DNA from: Spirochaetaceae bacterium
GTDB lineage: Bacteria; Spirochaetota; Spirochaetia; Treponematales; Rectinemataceae
Assembly (NCBI GenBank): GCA_025355995.1
Contig: JANXYQ010000129.1
Span: forward strand, 1 to 64,000
DNA: 64,000 nucleotides
Direction of reading: 5' to 3'
Positions 8,208 to 17,227 of this stretch are shown here, piece after piece. The notes beneath the pieces were generated by a model that ran no database searches, was not told the origin of the DNA, and saw only the letters and a list, made by a program, of their open reading frames with translations. Within the stretch, counting starts at the first letter, position 1; each line of letters begins with the position of its first letter. Position numbers and translations under genes: made by a program.

Positions 8208-8699
8208 ATGCCTAGCATCGTATCCCTGGCCTCGCTCATCGAGCGGGGCGGCGTTTACTACAATATAGCCGGCTCGAGCCCCGTGGAGGTCCTCAACGAG
8301 GCCACCAAGGCGATGGCCCTGCCTAAATCCCTGGACCGAGAAAGCCTACTCACGGCTATCCTCGAGCGCGAGGCGCTGATGCCGACCGCGCTCGGGCACG
8401 GAGTGGCCATCCCTCACCCGCGCAACTCGATGCTAAGCGAGCCCGCCGGGCAGATGGTTTCGGTTTTCTTTTTGAAATCGCCGGTCGCGTACAACGCGCT
8501 GGACCGCAAGCCGGTGACGGTGCTCTTTCTCATTCTATCCGCCGATGCCAGGAGTCACCTGGCCACCTTGGCTAGCGTGTCCCACCTCTGCCAGAATTCG
8601 GACTTCCTCGTGTTCCTCGCGAAGCGCCCGTCGAAGGAAGAGCTCGTCGCGCGCATAGCCGATGCCGAGGCCTCGTGGGCCAGGGCTTCGGCCGACTAG
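8208..8699 (+). CDS. PTS EIIA domain protein (PtsN/fructose type)
   Basis: A protein of 163 aa; ATG 8208 has GGAGG nine bases upstream. The sequence follows the EIIA-fructose/nitrogen domain: LLTAILEREALMPTALGHGVAIPHPRN carries the phosphorylatable histidine (first His of the GHGVAIPHPR motif), and the later HLATLASVSHLCQN matches the conserved second half. A domain of this length without fused partners is typical of PtsN-like regulators, which signal phosphorylation state instead of carrying sugar. No EIIB/EIIC gene is near. The next gene starts 50 bases downstream but is functionally unlike it. Confidence 0.85.
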   Translation: MPSIVSLASLIERGGVYYNIAGSSPVEVLNEATKAMALPKSLDRESLLTAILEREALMPTALGHGVAIPHPRNSMLSEPAGQMVSVFFLKSPVAYNALDRKPVTVLFLILSADARSHLATLASVSHLCQNSDFLVFLAKRPSKEELVARIADAEASWARASAD

Positions 8700-8749
8700 A
8701 TCCCCAGGCTCACTAGGGCGAGTCCGAGATTAGCTCTTTACCGCGAGCC

Positions 8750-9775
8750 TTGGCGGCCGCCGCGCTGGCGGCCGTCCTGTACGCCTGTAGCCCGGCGACG
8801 GCCGAGAGCCGCGACGTCGGCCCCGCGAGCGAGGCCTGGGGCGATCGCTTCTACGGGTATGGCGAGGGCGAGGAGCTTCCTGCGATCCATGACACGATAG
8901 TCGAGGGCTTCGAGGGCGAGCAGGGCTGGTCCTGCTCTATGAGTACCGACGAAGTCCTTGGTACGGTCAGAGGCTTCGAATCAGGCTCCGGACAGGTGCT
9001 TGGCCTCAAGGTCGAATTCCTTCGGCGTGCCGCCTCTTCGCTGCTGCTGAGGCCGCCGAGGCCGATCCTCGTGGACTCGCGCTGCGTGATGCTCTCAGTG
9101 CGCGTTCTCGGGCGCAACCTCCGCCACGCGCTGTCGATCATCGCGCTCGATTACTACGGCGGCTCCCACGAGCTGCCCCTCGGTCGACTCGACTTCACCG
9201 GATGGAAAACCATGAAGGCCTATGTTCCGCGGCCCGATCCCGCCGGGCGCGGCGGCATAGTCCAAGAGGATAGGCATTATTCGAGGGCGCCTGGGCTCCG
9301 GATAGCGGGCCTCAAGCTCGACTTCGATCCGGAAGAATCCTACGGATCCTTTTACGCCTATTTCGACGATATCGAGGCGACGATCGAGGCTCTCGCCGCT
9401 CCACCGGAGAACGAGCCGGCCCAGGAAAGCGCGCCTGCGGATGCGGCCGCGCCTTCAGCCACTCCGACGAAGGAGACCGACGCCGATCCGGCCAAGGCGA
9501 GCGCTCGAATCCTGTCGACTCTGTCGGGACGGATAGGCGCGGCGCTGGTATATCCCGACGCCGCGAGGCGCAGGGGACTCGAAGGAAGCCTGGTTGCCGC
9601 GTTTACCGTCGACGAGGGGGGCGCGCTCGTGGCGGCCCGCGTTGAGAAGTCCTCGGGCAGCGAGCTCCTGGACGCTGCGGGAATCGAATTATTGAAGAGC
9701 GTCTTCCCCGTCGAGAACGACGCGGGGAAACGGCTCGAGCTCAGGATAGAAATAGGCTATCGGCTGACGCGTTGA
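8750..9775 (+). CDS. FlaA-like sheath domain fused to a TonB C-terminal domain
   Basis: A protein of about 341 aa. Residues about 40-215 match the spirochaetal FlaA (flagellar filament outer-layer) pattern: a W-S early strand, GLKVEFLRRA, RPILVDSRCVMLSVRVLGRN, LPLGRLDFTGWKTMKAYVP, then GLKLDFDPEESYGSFYAYFD. A Pro/Ala-rich linker (about 216-250) follows. Residues about 255-341 look like the TonB C-terminal domain: YPDAARRRGLEGSLVAAFTV, VEKSSGSELLDAAGIELL. The start is uncertain: only TTG 8750 lies between the in-frame stop at 8714 and the hydrophobic signal (AAAALAAVLYACS), with no clear RBS. The signal may be lipoprotein-type. The gene stands just upstream of a B12 riboswitch and a TonB-dependent receptor, suggesting it may energise or anchor that receptor. 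Confidence 0.7.
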   Translation: MAAAALAAVLYACSPATAESRDVGPASEAWGDRFYGYGEGEELPAIHDTIVEGFEGEQGWSCSMSTDEVLGTVRGFESGSGQVLGLKVEFLRRAASSLLLRPPRPILVDSRCVMLSVRVLGRNLRHALSIIALDYYGGSHELPLGRLDFTGWKTMKAYVPRPDPAGRGGIVQEDRHYSRAPGLRIAGLKLDFDPEESYGSFYAYFDDIEATIEALAAPPENEPAQESAPADAAAPSATPTKETDADPAKASARILSTLSGRIGAALVYPDAARRRGLEGSLVAAFTVDEGGALVAARVEKSSGSELLDAAGIELLKSVFPVENDAGKRLELRIEIGYRLTR

Positions 9776-9799
9776 CACGCGGACGAAGAGAGAGTACAA

Positions 9800-9955
9800 A
9801 GAGCTCGCCAGGTTTTCGACCGAGGAATACGGTTCAATGCCGTAACGGTCGCGCCACTGTAACCGGGGATGAAAGCGATACTAGGCCATTGCGCGTGAAG
9901 CGCGAGAAGGCATCGCGAGTAAGCTGATCCGGGAGTCAGGATACCGATCGAAAAC
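9800..9955 (+). promoter_or_regulatory. cobalamin (B12) riboswitch
   Basis: The conserved B12-box core GCCACTGT lies at 9853-9860, preceded by a GGTTCAATGCC/GTAACGG hairpin and followed by the 3' element GAGTCAGGATACC (9933-9945). It ends about 35 bases before the ATG of a TonB-dependent receptor, the usual arrangement for repression of btuB-type genes by adenosylcobalamin. Ends of the aptamer are approximate. Confidence 0.9.
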
Positions 9956-9982
9956 CTCTATCCTCGCGGCAAAGGAACAGGC

Positions 9983-11941
9983 ATGGCAGTCCGTACTCGG
10001 AGAGCCGCCTATTGGGCGGCTCTTTTCGTCTCTTTCGCGATCGTAGGCGCCTGGCCTGAGCCCAGCCTCGAGCTGGACTCGGTGACGGTGACCGCCTCCC
10101 GCATCAGCGAGAGCTCGAGCGAAACTCCTCCCGCGATGAGCGTGGTGACGCGCGCGGACATCGAGGCGCGCGGCGCTACAACGGTGGCGGCCGCCCTCGG
10201 CGGAGTGGCGGGCCTGAGCCTCAATGCCAAGGGCCCGGAGGGTTCCCTGGTCGCCGTCTCGCTGCGCGGCTCGACCACGAACCAGGTCCTTGTCCTGATC
10301 GACGGCGTGCGCGTCAATGACGCCCTCACGGGGCTCGTAGACCTCTCGGCGATCCCGCTGGATTCGGTGGACCGGATCGAGGTGATGCGCGGCGGCGGCA
10401 GCTCGTTGTACGGGGGCGACGCCGTCGGCGGGGTAGTCAACATCATCACGAAGAGGGCGAGCTCTCCGCTCGTCCTGATGCTCGAGAACGGAAGCTACCT
10501 GCCGGCGCGCCGCGTCTCCGGCTTCGGCTTCAACAAGGCCGAGGGCGGCATGGACGCGAGGACCCTGGCGGACTCGCAGAAGGCCTCGCTGTCCTGGGCT
10601 CCCCTGCTGGGCGCGGCGAAGCTGCGATTCTCGGGCGGCGCGACGCGCGCCGCCAACGCATTCACCTTCATCGACGCGAACGGCGAGAAGCGAGAACGGC
10701 AGAACGCCTCCCTCCTCGGCGCCGACGCTTCTCTGGGCCTCACGTCGCCGGTCGGCTCGGGTACCTTCTCGGCCGACGCATCGTTTAGCTACGGCAGCAA
10801 GGGCTCGCCCGGATCGGAGAGCGAGCCGACCCTCGGCGCGGCCGAGGTGGACGGCTCGGCCCGCGCGACGATTCGGTATTCGGCGGAGCGCTTCCTGTCC
10901 GACCTGCTATCCCTTGACGCCGTCGCCCACGCCGAATACGCGGGCATCGACTATATCGACTCGAGCGCCCCGGCCGGCGACGGTCATCACAAGATCCTCG
11001 CGGCAGGCCTCGAGATCGCGCAACGCGCCTACGCCGCCGATTGGCTGACCCTCGCCTACGGCGCCTCGGGCGACTACGCGTCCGCCCGGAGCGACTCAGT
11101 CGGCTCGCCGTCTCGGTTCTCCGGGGGGACCTATGCGGAAGGGGCCTTCGCGCTCGGCGGCCTCTCAATCAGGCCCGCGATCCGCTACGACTACAGTTCC
11201 GACTTCTCGCCCCTGCGTCCCCTCGGGGGCATAGCCGGGTCGCTGGGCGTCTCCTGTCGCCTGTCGGAGGCCGATGTCCTCAAGCTCAACCTATCGCGCG
11301 CCTACCGCGTGCCTACCTTCAACGATCTGTACTGGCCGAGCGAGGGAGGAGCGGCCGGCAACCCGGGCTTGATGCCCGAGACCGCCTACGAGGCGGACTT
11401 CGGCTTCGAGCGGAGGCTCGGCTCCCTGCGCTACGCGGCGACCGGCTACCTCCGCTATTCGGAGGACGTGATCCTCTGGCAGCCGGGGGCCGACCAGATA
11501 TGGAGGCCGAGCAATTTCGGGGCCGCCCTCTACCCCGGGATCGAGCAGGAGATCGCGGCGCGGCTATCCGAGCGCTATTCGATATCCGCCAACTATTCGT
11601 ACCTCTACAGCTGCGTGCTCTCGGGCGGCTTCTCGCTGTCGGACGACAAGCGCCTTCCGATGACGCCGCTGCACAGCCTGAAGGCCAGTCTCTCCTACGA
11701 AGGCGAGCGCCTCTCCTGGTCGGCCACCGGCTCCTACGCGGGCCTGCGCTACCTGAAGACCGCGAACGTCGACTACCTTCCGGCCTATTTCACCCTCGAC
11801 GCCCTGGCCCGATGGAGGACGACGAAGAGCGCCTCGACCTATGTCGCGGTAGACAACCTATTCGACGAGCAGTACGAGATAGTCGACGGCTACCCCATGC
11901 CGGGAACCAAGATACGGATCGGGATCGAAATGAAGTTCTGA
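9983..11941 (+). CDS. btuB: TonB-dependent vitamin B12 receptor
   Basis: A protein of 652 aa; ATG 9983 with AAAGGAA upstream. A hydrophobic signal is followed by the TonB box-like region (LELDSVTVTASRI), a plug domain (residues about 40-160) with ADIEARGATTVAAALGGVAGL, VSLRGSTTNQVLVLIDGVR and VDRIEVMRGGGSSLYGGDAVGGVVNIITK, and a 22-strand barrel. It ends in NLFDEQYEIVDGYPMPGTK and IRIGIEMKF, with a terminal Phe. The length is near that of E. coli BtuB (about 600 aa). The riboswitch in front makes cobalamin or a corrinoid the likely substrate. The downstream lipoprotein, 25 bases away, probably shares the transcript. Confidence 0.9.
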   Translation: MAVRTRRAAYWAALFVSFAIVGAWPEPSLELDSVTVTASRISESSSETPPAMSVVTRADIEARGATTVAAALGGVAGLSLNAKGPEGSLVAVSLRGSTTNQVLVLIDGVRVNDALTGLVDLSAIPLDSVDRIEVMRGGGSSLYGGDAVGGVVNIITKRASSPLVLMLENGSYLPARRVSGFGFNKAEGGMDARTLADSQKASLSWAPLLGAAKLRFSGGATRAANAFTFIDANGEKRERQNASLLGADASLGLTSPVGSGTFSADASFSYGSKGSPGSESEPTLGAAEVDGSARATIRYSAERFLSDLLSLDAVAHAEYAGIDYIDSSAPAGDGHHKILAAGLEIAQRAYAADWLTLAYGASGDYASARSDSVGSPSRFSGGTYAEGAFALGGLSIRPAIRYDYSSDFSPLRPLGGIAGSLGVSCRLSEADVLKLNLSRAYRVPTFNDLYWPSEGGAAGNPGLMPETAYEADFGFERRLGSLRYAATGYLRYSEDVILWQPGADQIWRPSNFGAALYPGIEQEIAARLSERYSISANYSYLYSCVLSGGFSLSDDKRLPMTPLHSLKASLSYEGERLSWSATGSYAGLRYLKTANVDYLPAYFTLDALARWRTTKSASTYVAVDNLFDEQYEIVDGYPMPGTKIRIGIEMKF

Positions 11942-11966
11942 TGCAATCGCGTAAAAGGAGTCTCAC

Positions 11967-13031
11967 ATGAATCAACGCTTCCTCTCATCGGTCCTCGCAG
12001 CGGCGATCCTCGCCGCCTCCCTCCTCACGGGCTGCGGCGCCGGCGCGGGCGCCGGCGACCTCCCCGCGTACCAAGGCTACCTGTACATGACGGATACCTA
12101 CTCGGGGAAGGTCTATGCATATGATCCCGCCGCCCATTCCGGATTGAACGCCAGTATCGCCGCGACGGGCAAGAACGGTACGGGGGAGATCCAATTCTAC
12201 AAGGGCATCGGCTATACGGCAGTAGGTTTCGGTACCGACGAGGGCGTCTATTATTTCGACCCTTCGGTGACTAACCCGACATTTTCGAAGATAGGATCCG
12301 GCATCGCGGCCCAATATTTCGCTTTCTATAGCGCGACGAAGGCGTACGTGAGCGTTGCCTCCAATTATTTTGGCGATACGGGAGGGCTCTATGCTTTCAA
12401 CCCCTCGAATTTAGGCCTGGGGCTGACGCAGGTCGCGGCCTCCGATGCCACGAAGTATATGCAGGAGGTGATCGTAGGCCCCGACGGCAAGATCTATGTC
12501 GCGGAGAACCTCTCGCAGAAAGTCCTCGTGATCGATCCGGCCACCGACGCGGTGACCGCGACCGTCGCCGCAAGCGCCTCGGGTACGACCGGCCTCGTCT
12601 CGGGGACATACAACGGCGGCGCGGGCGTCTTCGTGGCGAACACGGGCGGCACGATCGACTTCATCCCCGCCGGCGTCGCGGGCAATGCCGCGGCGACGAC
12701 GGTGATCGGCCCCTCGGTCTTCGCCGGTCGGCTCGTCCAACTCGCGAACGGGAACCTGGTCGCGACCGGCTACGGCAAGACCTACCTCGTCGCTCTCTCG
12801 GGGGCGTCCGCCGCGGCCAGCGAGCTCAAGGTCGGGGGCGCGTCCTTCGGCAGCCTCGACATCGCGGCAAAGGACGGCCTCGTGTACGTTCCGGTCGCGC
12901 AGACGAGCGACTATGTCACATTCGTCGACAAGCTATACGTCATAGACGCGAACGGGACCCAGCAGTCATACAGCCCCGTCTCGGTGATGACCTCGGCCGA
13001 CGCCGTCTCCAACATCGGCTTCTACGAGTAG
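11967..13031 (+). CDS. beta-propeller lipoprotein, candidate surface corrinoid-binding partner of BtuB
   Basis: A protein of 354 aa; ATG 11967 has AAAAGGAG seven bases upstream. The signal ends in a lipobox (SLLTGC, Cys 23) followed by a Gly/Ala-rich tether. The body shows repeated propeller blades: YLYMTDTYSGKVYAYDPAA, GLYAFNPSNL, VGPDGKIYVAENLSQKVLVID, AATTVIGPSVFAGRLVQLANGN, KDGLVYVPVAQTSDYVTFVD. Such YVTN/SMP-30-like propellers often bind ligands. In Bacteroides, BtuG is a propeller lipoprotein encoded beside BtuB that captures B12 at the cell surface. The same layout here, behind a B12 riboswitch, supports an analogous role, but sequence homology to BtuG cannot be judged by eye. Confidence 0.7.
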   Translation: MNQRFLSSVLAAAILAASLLTGCGAGAGAGDLPAYQGYLYMTDTYSGKVYAYDPAAHSGLNASIAATGKNGTGEIQFYKGIGYTAVGFGTDEGVYYFDPSVTNPTFSKIGSGIAAQYFAFYSATKAYVSVASNYFGDTGGLYAFNPSNLGLGLTQVAASDATKYMQEVIVGPDGKIYVAENLSQKVLVIDPATDAVTATVAASASGTTGLVSGTYNGGAGVFVANTGGTIDFIPAGVAGNAAATTVIGPSVFAGRLVQLANGNLVATGYGKTYLVALSGASAAASELKVGGASFGSLDIAAKDGLVYVPVAQTSDYVTFVDKLYVIDANGTQQSYSPVSVMTSADAVSNIGFYE

Positions 13032-13625
13032 CTATCCCTTGAATCCCGTCGCGACGAGGTAGGTCTCGAAGGAGCCCTTCCTGCAGGCCTCGGGCTTGAA
13101 ACCCTTGGCCTGCGAGAAGCGGCCGCGCAGGCGCTTGAGGAATTCAGCCTCCGCTCCGCCTTGGAATATTTTCGTAACGAGGGCGCCGCCGGGCGCGAGC
13201 GAGGCTTCCGCGTAGTCGATGACGGCCTCGACGATCGCCTCGGAGGCGGATTGGTCGACGAAGCGGTTGCCGGTGGTTCCCGGCGCCGCGTCGGAGAGGA
13301 CGAGGCCGAAGGGGCCCTTCTCCAGGAGGCGGGAGCGGACTTCGCCGTCGTACAGGTCGCCCCTGATGAAGAGGAAGTTCTCGAACGCGGGCTTTATGCC
13401 GAGGTCCTGGAGATCGACGGCCGCGAGGAAGCCCTTCCCGGCGAGGCGCTGGAGGACCCAGAGGCTCCACGAGCCCGGGGCCGCGCCGATGTCCAGGATC
13501 CGCGCTCCTTGCTTCATGAGGCCGAATTTCTTGTCGATCTCCATGAGCTTGTAGATGGAGCGCGCGGGATAGCCCTCTTTCTTGGCCTTAAGCGCCCAAA
13601 AATCGGGCTTATCGTAATTCCCCAC
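13032..13625 (-). CDS. rlmE: 23S rRNA 2'-O-methyltransferase RlmE (FtsJ/RrmJ)
   Basis: A protein of 197 aa when started at GTG 13625, which has a GGAGG seven bases upstream; a longer TTG start at 13661 lacks one. Rossmann SAM site: ILDIGAAPGSWSLWVLQRL. The K-D-K-E catalytic tetrad is visible: Lys in RSIYKL, Asp in LSDAAPGTTG, Lys in VTKIFQGG, Glu in SFETYLVA. The enzyme methylates U2552 of the 23S rRNA A-loop, a late step in 50S assembly. It converges with the B12 operon with no gap between the stops. Confidence 0.93.
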   Translation of the reverse strand: MGNYDKPDFWALKAKKEGYPARSIYKLMEIDKKFGLMKQGARILDIGAAPGSWSLWVLQRLAGKGFLAAVDLQDLGIKPAFENFLFIRGDLYDGEVRSRLLEKGPFGLVLSDAAPGTTGNRFVDQSASEAIVEAVIDYAEASLAPGGALVTKIFQGGAEAEFLKRLRGRFSQAKGFKPEACRKGSFETYLVATGFKG

Positions 13626-13752
13626 GGAAATGCCTCCGAAGCCCCTCGGGGCGACGCCCAAGTATAGGTGACAGGCGGCCCCCGTTTGAAGTGGTCCTGG
13701 GCTCGTTGCATAGGAGGCGCGGGAGAGTATACTTAGGGGGGAGGGACACTAC

Positions 13753-14367
13753 GTGGAGGGGCAAACCTTCGTGGAAGCCGATATTTGGACCGTCGCTCAA
13801 ACGGATCAGGGCAATGTGGTCCTCGTCAGGCCCAAAGGCTCCGACCTCGCGGTCCCCATCTTCATCGGGCAGCTCGAGACGCAGTCCATCCTCATCGGCA
13901 TGGGTGGAGTCGACGTGCCGCGGCCCCTAACCCACGACCTTATCCTGAGCCTGGTGGCTTCCTTGAGCGCCCAGATAGGTCGAATCGAGATCCACGACCT
14001 CCGCGAGGGCACCTTTTACGCGCGGATCCTGCTGCGCGTCGAGGGCCGCGACCTCGTAGTCGACGCGCGCCCCTCCGACGCGATCGGCATCGCCGTCCGC
14101 GCCCATTGCCCGGTCTTCATAGCCGAAAGCGTCATAGAGGAGGCGGGAATCTCCGTCAACCTCGTGGCCGGGCTGCAGATCGGGGAGACCGGCGCCTTCG
14201 CCGCGGCCGTGGAGGGGGAGGGCGGCATCGTTGTGCCCGCCGCCAGCGAGGCCGGGCTGGCCCGGGAGGTAGAGCGCCTCCGCGCCGAGCTCGAGACCGC
14301 GGTCGCGGAGGAGGATTACGAGCGCGCGGCCGCCATCAGGGACAAGCTCCGCGAGCTCGAAAGCTGA
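13753..14367 (+). CDS. BFN (DUF151) domain protein with C-terminal UVR motif
   Basis: A protein of 204 aa starting at GTG 13753 after GGGGGAGGG. Residues 5-135 follow the bifunctional nuclease (BFN) family: VPIFIGQLETQSILIGM, then RPLTHDLI and VDARPSDAIGIAVRAHCPVF. Residues about 165-204 form a UVR helical hairpin (EEDYERAAAIRDKLRELE), as in UvrB and UvrC. The BFN-UVR combination is widespread in bacteria. The biochemical role is poorly known; nuclease activity was described in plants, and UVR suggests protein contact. It ends four bases before the convergent htpG stop. Confidence 0.88.
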   Translation: MEGQTFVEADIWTVAQTDQGNVVLVRPKGSDLAVPIFIGQLETQSILIGMGGVDVPRPLTHDLILSLVASLSAQIGRIEIHDLREGTFYARILLRVEGRDLVVDARPSDAIGIAVRAHCPVFIAESVIEEAGISVNLVAGLQIGETGAFAAAVEGEGGIVVPAASEAGLAREVERLRAELETAVAEEDYERAAAIRDKLRELES

Positions 14368-14371
14368 CGAT

Positions 14372-16282
14372 CTACTTCAGCAGTCGGGTCAGGCGGATCG
14401 CGAAATCGGCCGGATCCGCGAGCTTGGCTCCCTCCACGAGGAGGGCCTGCCCCAGGAGCACCTTCGCGAGATCCTCCGCCTCCGCTTCGTCGGCGGCGGC
14501 GAGTCGCTTAACGAGGGAATGCTCGCCGTTGAGCTCGAGGATGGGCTTCACCTCGGGCATCTCGTTCCCGCCCAGCTGCTTCATGAGCTCGCGTAGCTGG
14601 AGGCTCGGGTCGTCGGAGTCGACGACGACGCAGGCGGGGCTCTCGTCGAGGCGCTTGGAGATCCTGACGTCCTTCACGGCCTCGCCGAGGGCCTTCTTGG
14701 CCTTCTCGATCGCGGCGGCGGCGGGGCTGCCGGCCTCTGGCTTCGACTCGTTTTTGGCTCCATCCTCGCCCAGCTCGGACTCGCTGCCGGCGCGATTGAC
14801 GCTCTTGAGCTCGACGCCCTCGAAGGGGCCCAGGCCCGAGAGGACGATCTCGTCGATCTCCTCGGCGCAGACGAGGACCTCGATCCCGCGCTTGCGGTAC
14901 ATCTCGAGGAGGGGCGACTTGCGCAGCCTGTCCTCGTCGCCGCCAGCGATGTAGTAGATCGCCTTCTGGCCTTCCTTCATGCGCGATTTGTACTCGGCGA
15001 GGCTCGTCCAGCCGCCAGGCGCGGAGATATCGGCGGTGCTCTTCCATCTGACTAGGCCGAGGAGGGCCTCGCGGTTCGCGTAGTCGGAGTAGAGGCCCTC
15101 CTTGAGCGGCCTATTGAACTCGCCTATGAACTTTGCGTACTTGTCGACGTTCGTCTTGGCCAGCTCCGCGAGGTCGCCGAGGATCTTCTTCACGCTCGCT
15201 TGCCGGATGCTGGCCATCACGCGGTTCTGCTGCAGGATCTCGCGGCTCACGTTGAGCGGGAGGTCCTCCGAGTCGATGACGCCCCGCACGAAGCGAAGGT
15301 ACACGGGCAGGAGCTCCTTCTCGTCGTCGGTGATGAATACCCGCTTCACGTAGAGCTTCACGCCCGGGCGGTAGTCCGCGCGATAGAGGTCGAAGGGCGC
15401 CTTGGAAGGGATGTAGAAGAGGGTGATATACTCGATCGTGCCCTCGGCCTTGGTGTGTATCCAGTGCAGGGGCGCCTCCTCCTCGGAAGCGGAGCCGAAA
15501 TCGGAGAGGCCGGCGCCGGTGAAGGATTTGTAGAAATCGAGGTAGTCCTCGTCCTTGATATCGGACTTTGGGCGCCGCCAGAGGGCCGAGGCCGAGTTGA
15601 CGGTCTCCTCCTTCCTCTCGACGCCGTCCTTCTCGCCCTTCTCGCCGTACTTGGGCTCCTCGGATACGAGGACGATCGGGTAGGCGATGTGGTTCGAGTA
15701 TTTCTTCAGCACCGACTCGACGCTCCATCGGCCCAGGTACTCCTGGCCCTCGGCGTTGAGGTGGACGCGGACCTCGGTGCCCTGGCCCACACGGGTCGAG
15801 GCCTCGATCGAGTACTCGCCCTTGCCGTCGCTCGTCCAGGTGAACGCCGCCTCGCCGCCGGCCTTGCGGCTCGTCACCTCGACCTTGTCCGCGACCATGA
15901 AGGCGGAGTAGAAGCCCACGCCGAACTGGCCTATGAGGTTCGAGTCCTTCTTCGCGTCGTCCGGGAGCTTGTCGAGGAAGCGACGGGTGCCCGATCTCGC
16001 GATCGTGCCGAGGTTGTCCTCGAGCTCCTTCTCGTCCATGCCGATGCCGTTGTCCTCGACGACTATCGTCTTGTCGCCCTTGTCGATGATGACCCGTATC
16101 GAGGGCTCGAAGGCGACGGACTTGTAGGCCTCGTCGGAGACGGACAGGTAACGGAGCTTATCGATCGCGTCGGAGGCGTTGGAAACGAGCTCGCGGAGGA
16201 AGACCTCCTTGTGCGAGTAGAGGGAGTGGACGATGAGGTCGAGGAGGCGGGAGACCTCCGTCTTGAAGTGGTGCTGGGGCAT
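14372..16282 (-). CDS. htpG: Hsp90-family chaperone HtpG
   Basis: A protein of 636 aa; ATG 16282. The GHKL ATPase domain is clear: FLRELVSNASDAIDKLR, DNGIGM, GTIARSGT, GQFGVGFYSAFMVADKV. The middle domain has YLRFVRGVIDSEDLPLNVSRE with its catalytic-loop Arg. The C-terminal domain carries FEGVELKSVNR and ends in a dimerisation region. Length and order fit bacterial HtpG (about 620-640 aa). The region around residues 510-535 (ESELGEDGAKNESKPEAGSP) is an acidic, low-complexity insert. It is a dimeric cytosolic foldase working with DnaK. Confidence 0.96.
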   Translation of the reverse strand: MPQHHFKTEVSRLLDLIVHSLYSHKEVFLRELVSNASDAIDKLRYLSVSDEAYKSVAFEPSIRVIIDKGDKTIVVEDNGIGMDEKELEDNLGTIARSGTRRFLDKLPDDAKKDSNLIGQFGVGFYSAFMVADKVEVTSRKAGGEAAFTWTSDGKGEYSIEASTRVGQGTEVRVHLNAEGQEYLGRWSVESVLKKYSNHIAYPIVLVSEEPKYGEKGEKDGVERKEETVNSASALWRRPKSDIKDEDYLDFYKSFTGAGLSDFGSASEEEAPLHWIHTKAEGTIEYITLFYIPSKAPFDLYRADYRPGVKLYVKRVFITDDEKELLPVYLRFVRGVIDSEDLPLNVSREILQQNRVMASIRQASVKKILGDLAELAKTNVDKYAKFIGEFNRPLKEGLYSDYANREALLGLVRWKSTADISAPGGWTSLAEYKSRMKEGQKAIYYIAGGDEDRLRKSPLLEMYRKRGIEVLVCAEEIDEIVLSGLGPFEGVELKSVNRAGSESELGEDGAKNESKPEAGSPAAAAIEKAKKALGEAVKDVRISKRLDESPACVVVDSDDPSLQLRELMKQLGGNEMPEVKPILELNGEHSLVKRLAAADEAEAEDLAKVLLGQALLVEGAKLADPADFAIRLTRLLK

Positions 16283-16345
16283 GAGCCATCTCCAGATTGA
16301 AATTGGATATCGATGTACGACTTAAGATACCTATTCGGACGAGCC

Positions 16346-17227
16346 CTAGGCAATACCGGTTCGATCCTTGACCTTCTTGAACTTGTAGGTTTTCCACTGC
16401 TCGGCGATGCCCAGGAAGCCCAGCTCGGCTATCCTCGGCGCGAAGTCCTCGATCTTGTCGCCGTAATGCATGAGGCGGGTCCGCGCGCGGATCCCGGGCG
16501 GAAGGCCGGCAAGCTCCTCGAGGGAGGCGTGGACCCCGCCGGTGAAGAGCTGGCAGTCGTGGAAGATCGCCTCGAAGCCGTACTCCGCGTCCAGGGAACA
16601 GACCATCTCGGGGTCGTAGCGGGTGTCGCTCGTGAAGAGGATGCGCCTGTCCAGGATCAGCCCGTAGCTCGGGAAGGAGGAGCTCCAGTCCGGGGCGGAG
16701 TCGGGGATGTGCTTCGTGCGGAACAACCGCGCCTCGATGTCTCCGACGCGGGCCTCGCAGAGTTCCCTCGCCCCTCCGCGGATGCGCTTGGGGACGATCC
16801 TGTCCCAGAAGTCCTCGTACTCGAGGTACTTCCCGCCGCGCAGCTCGTTGAAGGAGGCGCCTCCGCGCATGCTCATCGACCACAGCGACCCGCGAAGCTT
16901 GTCCGCCACGACCATCGTCGTCTTGCGATGCAGGCCGTAGCGGTTGACGAGCATAACCTCCTCGAGCCCGCCTATGTGGTCGGCATGAGTATGGGTGATG
17001 AGGTAGTTGCCGACCTGGCCCACCGAGAGGCCGAGGAGGCTGAGCGCCTCGGGAGCCCGCGTCCCGCAATCGACGAGGAGGTGGGAATCGCCCTTAACGA
17101 CGAGGAGGTTGTTCTGAAAGAACTTTTTCGAGAAGGCGCCGCCGGCGCCGATGAAGGTGAGTTCGAGGTCTCCGCCGTTTTTTAGGGGAAGTGCCGGAGG
17201 GCCCTTCCCGACCCGCGCTGTGCTCAT
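16346..17227 (-). CDS. metallo-beta-lactamase fold hydrolase (RNase Z-like)
   Basis: A protein of 293 aa; ATG 17227. After an N-terminal LELTFIGAGGAFSKKFFQNN strand comes the metal motif THTHADHIGG (residues about 78-87), then later His in RTKHIPD, Asp in FTSDTRYDP, and a final His in RLMHYGDKIED. These are the usual ligands of a two-metal MBL centre. The Gly-Ala-Gly-Gly-Ala-Phe start resembles RNase Z and cyclic-phosphodiesterase groups, but the exosite arm of RNase Z is not evident. Substrate unknown. Confidence 0.75.
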   Translation of the reverse strand: MSTARVGKGPPALPLKNGGDLELTFIGAGGAFSKKFFQNNLLVVKGDSHLLVDCGTRAPEALSLLGLSVGQVGNYLITHTHADHIGGLEEVMLVNRYGLHRKTTMVVADKLRGSLWSMSMRGGASFNELRGGKYLEYEDFWDRIVPKRIRGGARELCEARVGDIEARLFRTKHIPDSAPDWSSSFPSYGLILDRRILFTSDTRYDPEMVCSLDAEYGFEAIFHDCQLFTGGVHASLEELAGLPPGIRARTRLMHYGDKIEDFAPRIAELGFLGIAEQWKTYKFKKVKDRTGIA

